Source of the DNA: Pseudotabrizicola sp051200875
GTDB lineage: Bacteria; Pseudomonadota; Alphaproteobacteria; Rhodobacterales; Rhodobacteraceae
DNA: 64,000 nt
Direction: 5' to 3'
NCBI RefSeq assembly: GCF_051200875.1
Contig: NZ_CP195191.1
Coordinates: 3,782,001-3,846,000 of the forward strand
Position numbers and translations under genes: made by a program. A model generated the notes under the pieces. It saw only the letters and a program-made list of their open reading frames with translations. It was not told where the DNA came from and did no database searches. How positions within the stretch are numbered: position 1 is the stretch's first letter; each line of letters opens with the position of its first letter. Shown here piece by piece: positions 51,617 through 60,029 of this stretch.

Positions 51617-52533
51617 GGCACAGACGGGCAGGGGACTGGATCACCGGGCGCACACCGATCCGCAACAAAGACACCGCGTTCCAAGAGGCCGCCCCCGTGA
51701 TCCATTTCAACGGCGCCGGCAACACCCGTGGCGCCATCGCCGCCAAATGCGCCGCCATAAGTTCCGATGGACTGCAGGTCGGGCTTGATCACATTACCCG
51801 TGAAGCTCCCGTCGTCAGCGATCGACGAGATTTCAAAGAACACGTTCTCTTCCACCGGTATGGTCGGGTTTTCCAGAACAACGCGATTGCGGATGCCGCC
51901 TTCGACCGACGAGTCGGTGAAGTCTGCGTTGATCATCACATCCCCGGAAACCCGGTAAGGAATGCCGGGTTGGAACGGATCGCCGGGATTGGTGCCCGAA
52001 CCGGGGACGTTCGACCCGGTATTGACGATCCCAACATAGTTGCCGCGATAGGTCGCCAGACCACCGGCTGCAGGTGCCGAGAAATCTGTCGCCGAATAGG
52101 TCGAACCCCAGACGACCTGCGCAAACTGTCCGCTGCCCGTCACGCCAGCGGTCGTCGTGCCGTCAGCCGATGTCCCAGCCAAAGCCAGCGTATAGCGAAC
52201 CGAACCGTTTTCCTGATAGCCGAAAGCCAGGAAGCCCGGACGGTCCCGTGCCGGATCGCGGGTAAAGGTCGCGGTAATGGGGCTTGCGTCCAACGGCACG
52301 ATCACCGCCGTCAGCGTACCAGCCGCCGCGTTATAGGTGATGCTCTGCAAATTGCCGCGCAGCGCTTCGGGGATCTCGGTGGTCGTGCCACCACCACCGC
52401 CGCCGCCGCCGCCGCCACCACCGCCTCCGCCACCACCACCGGTGCCGCCACCGGTGCCGCCGCTCAGGGGATTGCCGCCGCATGCAGAGAGGGACAGGCC
52501 GACCAATAGGGCCGCGCAAAGACGCAAAGACAT
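51613..52533 (-). CDS. TbpB-like surface lipoprotein (probable Slam substrate)
   Basis: From the ATG at 52533 the product is 306 residues. The lipobox LSAC has the lipid-anchored cysteine at position 18. A glycine-rich linker follows, including a run of more than 15 glycines (about 27-48). The C-terminal half is a TbpB-like barrel, with GGAFGGDGATGVAGAVEMD (about 267-285) as in transferrin-binding or haemophore-type lipoproteins. Such proteins are exposed at the cell surface. The Slam gene starts inside its stop codon. Ligand unknown; iron, haem or a host protein are the known classes. The GGC/GGT repeat can change length by slippage. Confidence 0.8.
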   Translation of the reverse strand: MSLRLCAALLVGLSLSACGGNPLSGGTGGGTGGGGGGGGGGGGGGGGGGTTTEIPEALRGNLQSITYNAAAGTLTAVIVPLDASPITATFTRDPARDRPGFLAFGYQENGSVRYTLALAGTSADGTTTAGVTGSGQFAQVVWGSTYSATDFSAPAAGGLATYRGNYVGIVNTGSNVPGSGTNPGDPFQPGIPYRVSGDVMINADFTDSSVEGGIRNRVVLENPTIPVEENVFFEISSIADDGSFTGNVIKPDLQSIGTYGGAFGGDGATGVAGAVEMDHGGGLLERGVFVADRCAPGDPVPCPSVP

Positions 52534-52732
52534 GATAACTTGCTCGGTTTGGTTATTCTTTCGGAAACAAAACTGCCTGCAACCCGGACTTCTGTCAACG
52601 AATCCAAGCCTATGTGCAAAGGATTGGTGCAGATGTGCCGCACACCCTTGCGGGCCTTTCCCAACCTCTCGTATCCTTTGCGCCGAAACACACCATATCT
52701 CGCCACCCGCACGGATTCGAAAGGCCCGCCCC

Positions 52733-53638
52733 ATGCCGCTGACCCCTGACCAAAAAGCCGAAATCGAAGCCGCCCGCGCCACCCCGCGCCCCACCCTCCG
52801 CGCCGTCAGCGAAGGGATGGAGGCGCATCTCTACGTCGCGCACGAAGTCCTCGACCACGGCTTCATCCGCGTCATCGACTATATGGGCGACGATTCCGCC
52901 ATCGTTCAGGCCGCCCGCGTCTCCTACGGCGCCGGCACCAAACACGTCCAAAACGATGAGGGCCTGATCCGCTACCTCATGCGCCACTGGCACTCCACCC
53001 CGTTCGAGATGTGCGAGATCAAGCTCCACGTCAAACTGCCCGTTTTCGTCGCCCGCCAGTGGATCCGCCACCGCACCGCCAACGTCAACGAATACTCCGC
53101 CCGCTACTCGATCCTCGATCGCGAATTCTACATCCCCCAGCCCGAACAACTGGCCGCCCAGTCCACCGTCAACAACCAGGGCCGGGGCGAGGTGCTGACC
53201 GGCGCCGAGGCCGCCCGCGTGCTGGAAATCCTCAAACGCGACGCCGCCCAATGCTATGACGATTACGAGGCGATGCTGAGCCAAGAGGGCCAGCAGGGCC
53301 TTGCCCGCGAACTCGCCCGCATGAACCTGCCCATGAACATCTACACCCAATGGTACTGGAAGACCGACCTCCACAACCTCTTCCACTTCCTGCGCCTGCG
53401 CGCAGACAGCCACGCCCAATACGAAATCCGCGTCTTTGCCGAGGCGATTGCGGCCACGGTCAAAGACTGGGTGCCGCTGGCCTATGCCGCGTTCGAGGAC
53501 TACCGCATGGGTGGCGTCACACTCTCCTCAAAGGCGATTTCCGTCTTGAAACGGAGGCTTGCAGGTGAGACGGTGACGCAAGAGACCTCGGGCATGAGCA
53601 AGGGGGAATGGCGGGAGTTTGAAGGGGTGTGGGGGTGA
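52733..53638 (+). CDS. thyX: Flavin-dependent thymidylate synthase
   Basis: From the ATG at 52733 the product is 301 residues. The ThyX signature RHRTANVNEYSARY (about 104-117) is present, with the conserved substrate region VSYGAGTKH (about 62-70) and the C-terminal QWYWKTDLHNLFHFLRLR (about 203-220). It methylates dUMP with methylenetetrahydrofolate, FAD and NADPH. A larger open frame upstream is antisense to the lipoprotein linker and was discarded. No folate-gene neighbours. Confidence 0.96.
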   Translation: MPLTPDQKAEIEAARATPRPTLRAVSEGMEAHLYVAHEVLDHGFIRVIDYMGDDSAIVQAARVSYGAGTKHVQNDEGLIRYLMRHWHSTPFEMCEIKLHVKLPVFVARQWIRHRTANVNEYSARYSILDREFYIPQPEQLAAQSTVNNQGRGEVLTGAEAARVLEILKRDAAQCYDDYEAMLSQEGQQGLARELARMNLPMNIYTQWYWKTDLHNLFHFLRLRADSHAQYEIRVFAEAIAATVKDWVPLAYAAFEDYRMGGVTLSSKAISVLKRRLAGETVTQETSGMSKGEWREFEGVWG

Positions 53639-53661
53639 TATGCATATCCGTGGAGATTTGA

Positions 53662-54402
53662 ATGTATTCAGGATTTAGTGAGCGAACTTTTGAATTTTGT
53701 TATAACTCAGAATTCTGTCGAGTAAATGCGGCTATACTGGCAACTCACCCAAGCATTCCATCGCAGAATGAAGAGAAAGACCTCGGATATGATGTTGAAT
53801 TCAGGCTTCGCCAGTTGGGATCTGTAAGGTCACTCTTTCTACAACACAAGATCGTTCACTTTGCTGAGCAACGCGCAGGTCAGAATGCGCGCTTTTATAA
53901 TGCACACGGTGGACCATATTACCGTTTTCCTGTAGATAGCGACCAGCATAACGTTTTGTATGCATTGGCGAATAATCGGGGGAATGCCTTTTACTGTGCG
54001 CCCACATTCAATCGAACCATCGACTTGCGTCAAGCATTTGAGACTAGCAGCATTTGCCGGCATTCCTTGTGGCTCAACCCCCTCGAAGTTGGACCAATCA
54101 CCGACCACGAGAAGCATAATATTACGTTTTCGCCGAATGGAGGAAATCGGTTCCTGCATTCAGACATTCGCACCTTTAACAGTAATACCCGCGGTGACAC
54201 CGGGAGAGAGTTCTTAAAGGAAATTGTAATTTCTGAGCAATATATTGATGAGTTGGCACATGATTTGTTGGAGCGTTCAAAGAAATCAAAACGGTATATT
54301 GATATCGATAGGGAAGTTAAATACAGAAGACCTGTGAGGATCGTTCAGCAAATTCTCGCAAAAGTTTATGATGTATCGTGGATAATCATTCCTGATCTGT
54401 GA
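53662..54402 (+). CDS. AT-rich orphan gene, possible PD-(D/E)XK nuclease
   Basis: Not recognised as a named family. The 246-residue product starts 23 bp after thyX. Base composition and codon use are far more AT-rich than both flanks, so it is probably imported. The pattern E37/E38, D44 (GYDVEF), Q61 and K63 (FLQHK) has the spacing of an E-x-D-(x)n-(E/Q)-x-K nuclease core: a hydrophobic strand ends in Asp and the next strand ends in Q-x-K. A Pro- and Tyr-rich middle with FYNAHGGPYYRFP follows. No signal peptide. Function stays unknown; nuclease assignment is a hypothesis from four residues. Confidence 0.55.
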   Translation: MYSGFSERTFEFCYNSEFCRVNAAILATHPSIPSQNEEKDLGYDVEFRLRQLGSVRSLFLQHKIVHFAEQRAGQNARFYNAHGGPYYRFPVDSDQHNVLYALANNRGNAFYCAPTFNRTIDLRQAFETSSICRHSLWLNPLEVGPITDHEKHNITFSPNGGNRFLHSDIRTFNSNTRGDTGREFLKEIVISEQYIDELAHDLLERSKKSKRYIDIDREVKYRRPVRIVQQILAKVYDVSWIIIPDL

Positions 54403-54845
54403 GATTTAAAAATGCTTATCGCTCCTTTGCCCCGCCCCCACAACCTCTCTTGGAGATGGCTTAGTAAGAGCCAAACTTCGCGTAGATGTTTTTAGGGCTT
54501 GGTCCAACAGATCCTGACAAATCCTGCGGGATAGTTATTGATTCCGCTCCCCGTCAGATTTGCCTAAAGCAAATCTGACCGCGCCCGAACTTCCTCGGGC
54601 TTACGCGGCCCCACTGGGGCCACGGTCCCTCGTCACCACCGGGGCGGGCGCGACGATGGTCGCACCCTCAGGGCCCCGGCGGCTCGGTCGCGGTCAGCTT
54701 TGCACCCCATCGGCGGGGGACTGCATGGGGGGCGGCAAGGGAAGGGGTCTGTGGCATTGGCGGCCCGGCCCGCGCAGGTTTGCGCGGGCGTTCGGAACTA
54801 AAAACGCTCCACTGGAGCGTTTTTGCGGGCTGCGCCCGCCGTTCC
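54403..54845. other. Stem-loop-rich spacer without a gene
   Basis: About 443 bp. It holds four inverted repeats: gtcagatttgc/gcaaatctgac (54553-54579), gcccga/tcgggc (54583-54600), ggcccc/ggggcc type (54607-54621) and a perfect 25-bp palindrome aaaaacgctcca-c-tggagcgttttt (54800-54824) that fits a two-way terminator. The reading frames on both strands look like composition artefacts. Confidence 0.6.
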
Positions 54846-55214
54846 TCACCCTTTCTTCCGCTCTCGCCTCTGGTGCATCCAATACAGCCCCGGTGCCAGC
54901 ACATGGTCATAGACCGCGCCCGCCACATTGCGCAGGCCCCACAGGCCGGTCACCCGCGCCAGCCAGCGAAAGCCCGGCATTTCGGCCCACAGCGCGCGAA
55001 AGGCGGGCAGGCCGGACAGGATCACGCCGCCTTTGCGGACATGCAGCCGCCGTGCCGCCTGATCGCGGGGGATGCCCCAGCGTTCGGCCTCGTCCAGCGT
55101 GTCAAAGCGCAGGGGCAGGCCATCCCGCAGGGCGCGGGCGCGGTAGCTGTCGATCTCAAACCGGCAGATCGGGCAGTCGGCATTGTAAAGAATATGGGTC
55201 TGATCGTCCTGCAT
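54846..55214 (-). CDS. DCC-type thiol-disulfide oxidoreductase-like protein (DUF393)
   Basis: The 122-residue product has the N-terminal motif YNADCPICRFEI (about 10-21), where the C-x-x-C cysteines lie after the first strand as in the DCC1 family. The remainder includes a helical RWLARVTGLWGLRNVAGAVYD segment. The family is thioredoxin-like but its substrates are largely unknown. No signal peptide is seen, so a cytoplasmic location is likely. The stem-loop element copy C lies upstream, toward infA. Confidence 0.8.
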   Translation of the reverse strand: MQDDQTHILYNADCPICRFEIDSYRARALRDGLPLRFDTLDEAERWGIPRDQAARRLHVRKGGVILSGLPAFRALWAEMPGFRWLARVTGLWGLRNVAGAVYDHVLAPGLYWMHQRRERKKG

Positions 55215-55281
55215 GGCGGGGAAATGGGGCAGGGCAGGGTCAGATCAAGACCGGGTATCAGGCCCCAAATCGGGGACATTT

Positions 55282-55354
55282 GTTAAATTTCGGTAAATCC
55301 CCGACGCCAAGCCCCTGATATCCTTGGGCTAAAAAAACGTCCCCGACGGGGACG
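55282..55354 (-). repeat. Stem-loop repeat element, copy C
   Basis: In minus-strand reading: stem cgtccccg / cggggacg (55354-55338), seven T (55337-55331), then the box TTTACCGAAATTTAAC (55297-55282). This is the third copy of the element seen at 7000-7072 and 25117-25190. It lies between the DCC gene and infA. Confidence 0.65.
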
Positions 55355-55485
55355 CTTGACCCGCGTCTTTTGCGGCCCCGAGATAGACTTGCAAGAATCC
55401 GCTTGAAAACAAGCCGATTAAGGCGCATATGCCGCCCATCAAAGGCCTGCTACTCCAGCGGGCCTGTCCCTATTTCGGAGTCAAC

Positions 55486-55704
55486 ATGGCCAAGGAAGAC
55501 ATTCTCGAATTCCCCGGTGTCGTCAAGGAACTCCTGCCCAACGCGACATTCAAGGTCGAACTCGACAATGGCCATGAATTGATCGCAACCATGGCAGGCA
55601 AGATGCGCAAGAACCGCATCCGGGTTCTGGCCGGCGACAAGGTGCAGGTGGAAATGACCCCCTACGACCTGTCGAAGGGGCGCATCAACTATCGCTTCAA
55701 GTGA
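55486..55704 (+). CDS. infA: Translation initiation factor IF-1
   Basis: From the ATG at 55486 the product is 72 residues, the exact IF-1 length: MAKEDILEFPGVVKEL start, OB-fold, and DKVQVEMTPYDLSKGRI block. It blocks the A site during initiation. Open frame upstream to 55429 has no similarity. Its TGA overlaps the GTG start of maf by four bases, and maf, rng and yacG follow with overlaps, so all four are one operon. Confidence 0.97.
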   Translation: MAKEDILEFPGVVKELLPNATFKVELDNGHELIATMAGKMRKNRIRVLAGDKVQVEMTPYDLSKGRINYRFK

Positions 55705-56276
55705 GACTGATCCTCGGATCGGGTAGCCCGCGCCGGAAGGAACTTCTGGCGGGGCTGGGCATCGTGCCGGATGCCATCCTTCCCCCCGACATCAACGAAG
55801 ACCCGAAGCCCCGCGAATTGCCGCGCCCCTATTGCGCCCGGCTGGCGCGGGAAAAGGCGCTGGCAGTTGAGGCGGGGCCCGACGACATCGTCCTTTGCGC
55901 AGACACGACCGTGGCCCTTGGCCGCCGTATCCTTGGCAAACCCGCGGATGCTGGCGAGGCGGCGGCCTTTCTGACCCTGCTCGGCGGGCGTCGGCACGAG
56001 GTGATCACCTCGGTTGCCCTGCGCCGTGGCGGGCGCATCTGGGCGCGCGACTCGATCAGCGCGGTCAAGATGAAGCGGCTTTCGGATGATGAACTGAACG
56101 CCTATCTCGCTAGCAATGAATGGCAGGGCAAGGCTGGGGGCTATGGGATACAGGGTCTGGCCGGCGCGTTCATTCCGTGGATTTCTGGCAGCTATACCGG
56201 CATCATGGGCCTGCCCGTTGCCGAAACAGCCGCCCTTCTGACCGCGGCAGGCTGGCCGCTATGGAGACAAGCATGA
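55701..56276 (+). CDS. maf: Maf-family nucleotide pyrophosphatase
   Basis: The 191-residue product starts at GTG 55701 with MRLILGSGSPRRKELL, the typical first strand and P-loop-like SxSPRR motif. The AREKAL and CADTTVALGRRILGKP segments (about 50-80) hold the catalytic Asp. Maf proteins hydrolyse non-canonical or house-cleaning nucleoside triphosphates. The stop overlaps rng by four bases. Confidence 0.94.
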   Translation: MRLILGSGSPRRKELLAGLGIVPDAILPPDINEDPKPRELPRPYCARLAREKALAVEAGPDDIVLCADTTVALGRRILGKPADAGEAAAFLTLLGGRRHEVITSVALRRGGRIWARDSISAVKMKRLSDDELNAYLASNEWQGKAGGYGIQGLAGAFIPWISGSYTGIMGLPVAETAALLTAAGWPLWRQA

Positions 56277-57325
56277 AGGGCCGCGTGGTCATTCTGGATG
56301 AGATTGCCGAGCGTAAATGCGCGGCGCTGCTGGTAGACGGCCGGCTGGAAGAGTTGTCGATTGACCCTGCCGACGATGTGGCCCTTCCGGGTGCGATCTA
56401 CCGCGCCGTTGCCGATCGCCCGATGAAAGGGCAGGGCGGGATTTTCGTGAAACTGCCTCTGGGACAGACGGGATTTCTTCGCCAGATCAGTGGTATTGCC
56501 CCCGGTCAGCGCCTTCTGGTGCAGGTGACGGGCCCCGCCGAGGCCGGCAAAGCCCTTCCCGTGACCACACGCCTTTTGTTCAAATCCCGCTTTGCCATTG
56601 TCACGCCCGACGCACCGGGCCTGAACATCAGCCGCAAGATCAAGGATGAGGAAGATCGCGCGGCGCTCTCCGCTCTGGCGACCGAAGGAATGGCCGGCGC
56701 CGATGAGCGGCTCGGATTGATCCTGCGGTCCGCTTGCGCAGAGGCGGAAGAAGACGCCGTTGCCGAAGACATCGCCGCCATGCGTGGTCTGGCCGAGGCG
56801 GTTTTGAACGATCTGACAGGCGAGCCGGAACTTCTCGTCGAAGGTGCCGTTGCCCATGAGATTGCGTTCCGGGACTGGCTGGATCCGGTGCCAGACGAGG
56901 TCGTGACCGAGTCGGGAAGTTTCGCGCATCATGGGGTCGATGATCTTGTAGCAGCCTTGCTTGACGCGAAAGTCGTTCTGCCCGGCGGCGGCAACATGAT
57001 GATAGAGACCACGCGAGCCTTGGTTGCCGTCGATGTAAACACTGGTGCCGATACGTCGCCCGCTGCATCGCTGAAACTGAATATCGCCGCAGCCCGTGAC
57101 CTGCCGCGGCAGTTGCGGTTGCGCGGTCTGGGTGGGCAGATCGTGATTGATTTTGCGCCGATTTCGAAAAAAGACCGCGCGATCTTGGATCAGGTGATCA
57201 AGGCTGCCTTTAAGGCTGAAGGTGAGGCGCATCTCGCTGGCTGGACGTCCCTTGGTCTTTACGAGTTGACGCGACGCCGCGATCGGCTGCCGCTTTCTGC
57301 ATTGGCTACTGGTTTGTTCGAATGA
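56273..57325 (+). CDS. rng: Ribonuclease E/G family, short form
   Basis: From the ATG at 56273, with GGAG eight bases upstream, the product is 350 residues. It has the catalytic DNase I-like core with the two metal-binding Asp residues in VAVDVNTGAD (about 248-257) and GGQIVIDFAP (about 285-294). An N-terminal S1-like part (about 25-110) precedes it. It is much shorter than RNase E and lacks the Zn-link and scaffold region, the size seen for this operon's RNase G-like protein in Rhodobacterales. It processes rRNA or mRNA ends. Confidence 0.88.
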   Translation: MKGRVVILDEIAERKCAALLVDGRLEELSIDPADDVALPGAIYRAVADRPMKGQGGIFVKLPLGQTGFLRQISGIAPGQRLLVQVTGPAEAGKALPVTTRLLFKSRFAIVTPDAPGLNISRKIKDEEDRAALSALATEGMAGADERLGLILRSACAEAEEDAVAEDIAAMRGLAEAVLNDLTGEPELLVEGAVAHEIAFRDWLDPVPDEVVTESGSFAHHGVDDLVAALLDAKVVLPGGGNMMIETTRALVAVDVNTGADTSPAASLKLNIAAARDLPRQLRLRGLGGQIVIDFAPISKKDRAILDQVIKAAFKAEGEAHLAGWTSLGLYELTRRRDRLPLSALATGLFE

Positions 57326-57501
57326 CCTGCCCGATCTGCAGCAAGGAAACGGATGCCAAGTACCGGCCGTTTTGTTCGCGCCGCTGCGCAGACATTGATC
57401 TGGGGCGTTGGTTGAATGAAAGCTATGTGATTCCCGCCGAAGACCGCGAGGATGAGCGTCCGTCCGCGCCCGAAACCCCTGATCCCGACACGTTAAACTA
57501 G
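57322..57501 (+). CDS. yacG: DNA gyrase inhibitor / zinc protein YacG
   Basis: A 59-residue frame starting MTCPICSKETD. The four zinc cysteines are at positions 3, 6, 18 and 22 (C-P-I-C and C-S-R-R-C). The start overlaps the rng stop by four bases (ATGA). YacG binds GyrB and can inhibit gyrase. It is the last gene of the infA-maf-rng-yacG operon, 126 bp before tRNA-Phe. Confidence 0.93.
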   Translation: MTCPICSKETDAKYRPFCSRRCADIDLGRWLNESYVIPAEDREDERPSAPETPDPDTLN

Positions 57502-57627
57502 GTCAGAAAAAGCAGAGTGTCTGGCTTTGTCACGCCTTGACAAAAAATCATCAAAAAGGCTCTGGACAGCCCCGCCTGCCTGACGTATCACCCGCCCACC
57601 CGAAGGGCAGCGCCCCTTCGATACGGT

Positions 57628-57703
57628 GCCCAGATAGCTCAGTTGGTAGAGCAGCGGATTGAAAATCCGCGTGTCGCTGGTTCGATTCCGGCTCTGGGCA
57701 CCA
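57628..57703 (+). tRNA. tRNA-Phe (anticodon GAA)
   Basis: Acceptor GCCCAGA pairs with TCTGGGC, the D arm has GCTCAGTTGGTAGAGC, the anticodon stem GCGGA/TCCGC encloses TTGAAAA (anticodon GAA), and the T arm is CTGGTTCGATTCCGG. CCA is encoded. Length 76. The integrase gene lies just beyond, so its 3' end is the probable attachment site of the integrated element. Confidence 0.97.
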
Positions 57704-57869
57704 CTTCATTCTCCGAAACGATCCAGTGACAAGCAGAAAGTCCTTGTTTATAAGGGATTTGCGAAATGTCATTGTCCGAAGTGATCCAGTCGCATCCACC
57801 GGCATCCACCCCCATTGGGGGTATCGCTGGGGGTGTCGTGGATCCGGCGAAAGAGGCGATACCCCCGAG
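57704..57869. other. Attachment/arm region between tRNA-Phe and the integrase
   Basis: Direct repeats TCCGAAACGATCCAGT (57712-57727) and TCCGAAGTGATCCAGT (57775-57790) differ at two positions. GCATCCACC occurs twice (57792, 57802), and the inverted pair GGGGGTATCGC (57817-57827) / GCGATACCCCC (57856-57866) is present. These are the kind of sites bound by an integrase or excisionase. A duplicate of the tRNA 3' end was not found further on in the window. Confidence 0.6.
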
Positions 57870-59060
57870 ATGCCGCTCAGCGATACAGCCATCCGCAGCC
57901 TGAAGCCTCGCGAGAAACCCTACAAGGTCTCTGACTTTGATGGGCTCTTTGTCCTCGTAAAGGCAAACGGATCCCGACTTTGGCAGTTCAAGTACCGGAT
58001 TGGCGGCAAGGAGAAGCTGCTCTCCATCGGGCCCTATCCGGTGGTCAGCTTGGCCGAAGCCCGCGCGCGACGCGATGCAGCGCGAGCCTTGGTTGCCAAG
58101 GGCATTGACCCGAGCGAAGCCAAGCAGGCCGAAAAACGCAAGCAGTTTGAAGCATCCGAGCTGACGTTCTCAGTACTCGCCCATGGGTATCTCGACAAGG
58201 TTCGCAAGGAGGGTCGGGCCGCAATGACGATGCGCAAACTCGAGTGGCTTGTCGGCATGGCCGAGGAAGATCTTGGGAAGCGCCCTATCACAGAAATCTC
58301 TGCGCCCGATGTGTTGCGGTGCTTGCGCAGGGTCGAAGCGCGCGGCACCTATGAGACTGCACGGCGTCTGCGATCCACGATTGGCACGGTATTTCGTTAT
58401 GCGGTAGCGACAGGAGCTGCGTCGAATGATCCTACTTACGCACTTCGGGATGCTCTGATCCGACCAAACCCGGCCCCGCGAGCGGCAATTTTGGCGCCAG
58501 CAGAACTGGGCAAATTGATGGGTGCTATCTCGGGCTACAGTGGTCAGAGGGTGACCCGAATCGGGCTGCAGCTCTTGGCGCTTCTGGTGCCGCGCCCTGG
58601 TGAATTGCGGCAAGCGCGCTGGAGCGAAGTGGATCTGACGGCTGCCGTTTGGTCGATCCCAGCCGAACGAATGAAGATGCGAAGACCTCACCGAGTGCCA
58701 CTTCCAGAGCGGGCGCTGACCTTGCTGACGGACTTGAAAGCGCTGACCGGGCATACCGAGTTTCTGCTCCCGTCACTTGTCTCCGTCAAACGTGTGATGA
58801 GCGAGAACACCTTGAACACTGCTCTGCGCAGGATGGGCTATGGTGCTGAGGAAATGACTGCGCATGGCTTCAGGGCAAGCTTCTCAACGCTCGCAAACGA
58901 AAGCGGGCTGTGGAACCCTGACGCGATCGAGCGGGCGTTGGCCCATGTCGAGACCAATGATGTTCGCCGTGCCTACGCGCGGGGCGAGCATTGGGAAGAA
59001 CGTGTGCGGATGGCCGCTTGGTGGGCAGAGACACTCGAGGCGCTGGCCACAGCGGCATGA
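57870..59060 (+). CDS. P4-type tyrosine integrase (DUF4102 N-terminus)
   Basis: From the ATG at 57870 the product is 396 residues. An N-terminal DUF4102 domain (DGLFVLVKANGSRLWQFKYRI region), a core-binding helix bundle and a catalytic domain follow. The catalytic residues are R242 (VPRPGEL), H332 and R335 (HGFRASF), H359 and the nucleophile Y369. It drives integration at the 3' end of tRNA-Phe located 167 bp upstream. The catalytic set is complete, so the protein is likely active. Confidence 0.92.
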   Translation: MPLSDTAIRSLKPREKPYKVSDFDGLFVLVKANGSRLWQFKYRIGGKEKLLSIGPYPVVSLAEARARRDAARALVAKGIDPSEAKQAEKRKQFEASELTFSVLAHGYLDKVRKEGRAAMTMRKLEWLVGMAEEDLGKRPITEISAPDVLRCLRRVEARGTYETARRLRSTIGTVFRYAVATGAASNDPTYALRDALIRPNPAPRAAILAPAELGKLMGAISGYSGQRVTRIGLQLLALLVPRPGELRQARWSEVDLTAAVWSIPAERMKMRRPHRVPLPERALTLLTDLKALTGHTEFLLPSLVSVKRVMSENTLNTALRRMGYGAEEMTAHGFRASFSTLANESGLWNPDAIERALAHVETNDVRRAYARGEHWEERVRMAAWWAETLEALATAA

Positions 59061-59084
59061 CGGCAGTCGGAAAGCGAGGGATTG

Positions 59085-60029
59085 GTGGATAACGGAAGAG
59101 CGAGTGATCTTATCCGGCGGATCATTGATGGCGCACTTGGGGATTTGGCGCATTGGCAGAAACCAGTTTCTCGTCCGGGCATTGGCCCGGGATATCCCGA
59201 GGTATTTGACCGGTTCCAGCAGGAGATTTCCCAAATGCGCGCGGCGATGGAGAGTCGTCTTGCGCTCTGGTCAATAGATGAGCTGGGCAAAATTGTGCCT
59301 GAAAGTGAAGCGCCTCGCCTAAACCCACTATTCGATCATGGTGGAAGGCTTGGACACTTGGCGCTTGGTCTGCAAAGCCTCAAGAATCGCGTTCCACACG
59401 ATTTTGCTGGTGGATGGTCAGTCGCAGGGAAGGAAGTGGATCTTCCCTACTGGAGTGCATTCAAGTCAGTTTCTCTTGACCACGCAGTCTTCCTGAGCCT
59501 CGGCCATGAACCTCGCAAGTCGAACTTTGACTCCATCTGCAAAGCTTACGGGCGCTCTGATGAGGAGGACGCGGTTCTGTATTTTCTGGAGGATCGGCGG
59601 GAATTGATCGCCAATGCCATGGGTTGTGATTCTGAGGACAGCAACGCGACGGTGGAGTTGAAAGCCTTTTTCGATTGGGTCGAAGAAACCCGACTGCCGA
59701 TCGACCCTGCATTTTACGAGGCGCTGCGGGCGCGTTTCCGGCCAACCTCATTGGAGGCCGAGATCGAACCCGTCACTGATGCCCCTGTCGGTGATCCTGA
59801 TAATAGACGGATTGATACGCGTGAACGCAATTCTTTGGCAAAGCTCATCACTGCGATGGCTATTGACGCTTACGGCTACGATCCTGGGGCGGCGCGCGGT
59901 CCTATCCCCAAGGAGTTAGAAGGCATTGCCGCGCAGTTAGGGCTTGAGATCACGGCCGATACAATCCGCAAGTTCCTGCGGGATGGCGCCCAGTACCTGC
60001 CAGAGGGCTGGAACAGGAATAGCGACTAA
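59085..60029 (+). CDS. Island protein of unknown function
   Basis: Start GTG at 59085 (or TTG at 59082) follows GAGGG. The 314-residue product has no known motif in the N-terminal part. The C-terminal section, RNSLAKLITAMAIDAYGYDPGAARGPIPKELEG and DTIRKFLRDGAQYLPEG (positions about 245-305), resembles a segment that follows integrases in many tRNA-linked elements in Proteobacteria. A DNA-binding or replication accessory role is possible. It starts 25 bp after the integrase stop. Confidence 0.7.
   Translation: MDNGRASDLIRRIIDGALGDLAHWQKPVSRPGIGPGYPEVFDRFQQEISQMRAAMESRLALWSIDELGKIVPESEAPRLNPLFDHGGRLGHLALGLQSLKNRVPHDFAGGWSVAGKEVDLPYWSAFKSVSLDHAVFLSLGHEPRKSNFDSICKAYGRSDEEDAVLYFLEDRRELIANAMGCDSEDSNATVELKAFFDWVEETRLPIDPAFYEALRARFRPTSLEAEIEPVTDAPVGDPDNRRIDTRERNSLAKLITAMAIDAYGYDPGAARGPIPKELEGIAAQLGLEITADTIRKFLRDGAQYLPEGWNRNSD

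Noticed and set aside
53662..54402. CRISPR or phage-defence gene cluster next to thyX
   Set aside because: Only one AT-rich gene is present; no repeat array, helicase or partner gene was seen.
54560..55318. 252-codon plus-strand frame over the DCC gene and the spacer
   Set aside because: Composition is a GC-frame artefact, rich in Ala, Arg and Pro; the DCC gene lies on the other strand with a clear C-x-x-C motif.
55356..55400. TTGACC with TAGACT as an infA promoter
   Set aside because: The spacing is 22 bp, too long for a normal sigma-70 promoter.
57537..57565. TTGACA before tRNA-Phe as a promoter
   Set aside because: A -35 match is present, but no -10 box lies at 16-18 bp, so it was not listed as a site.
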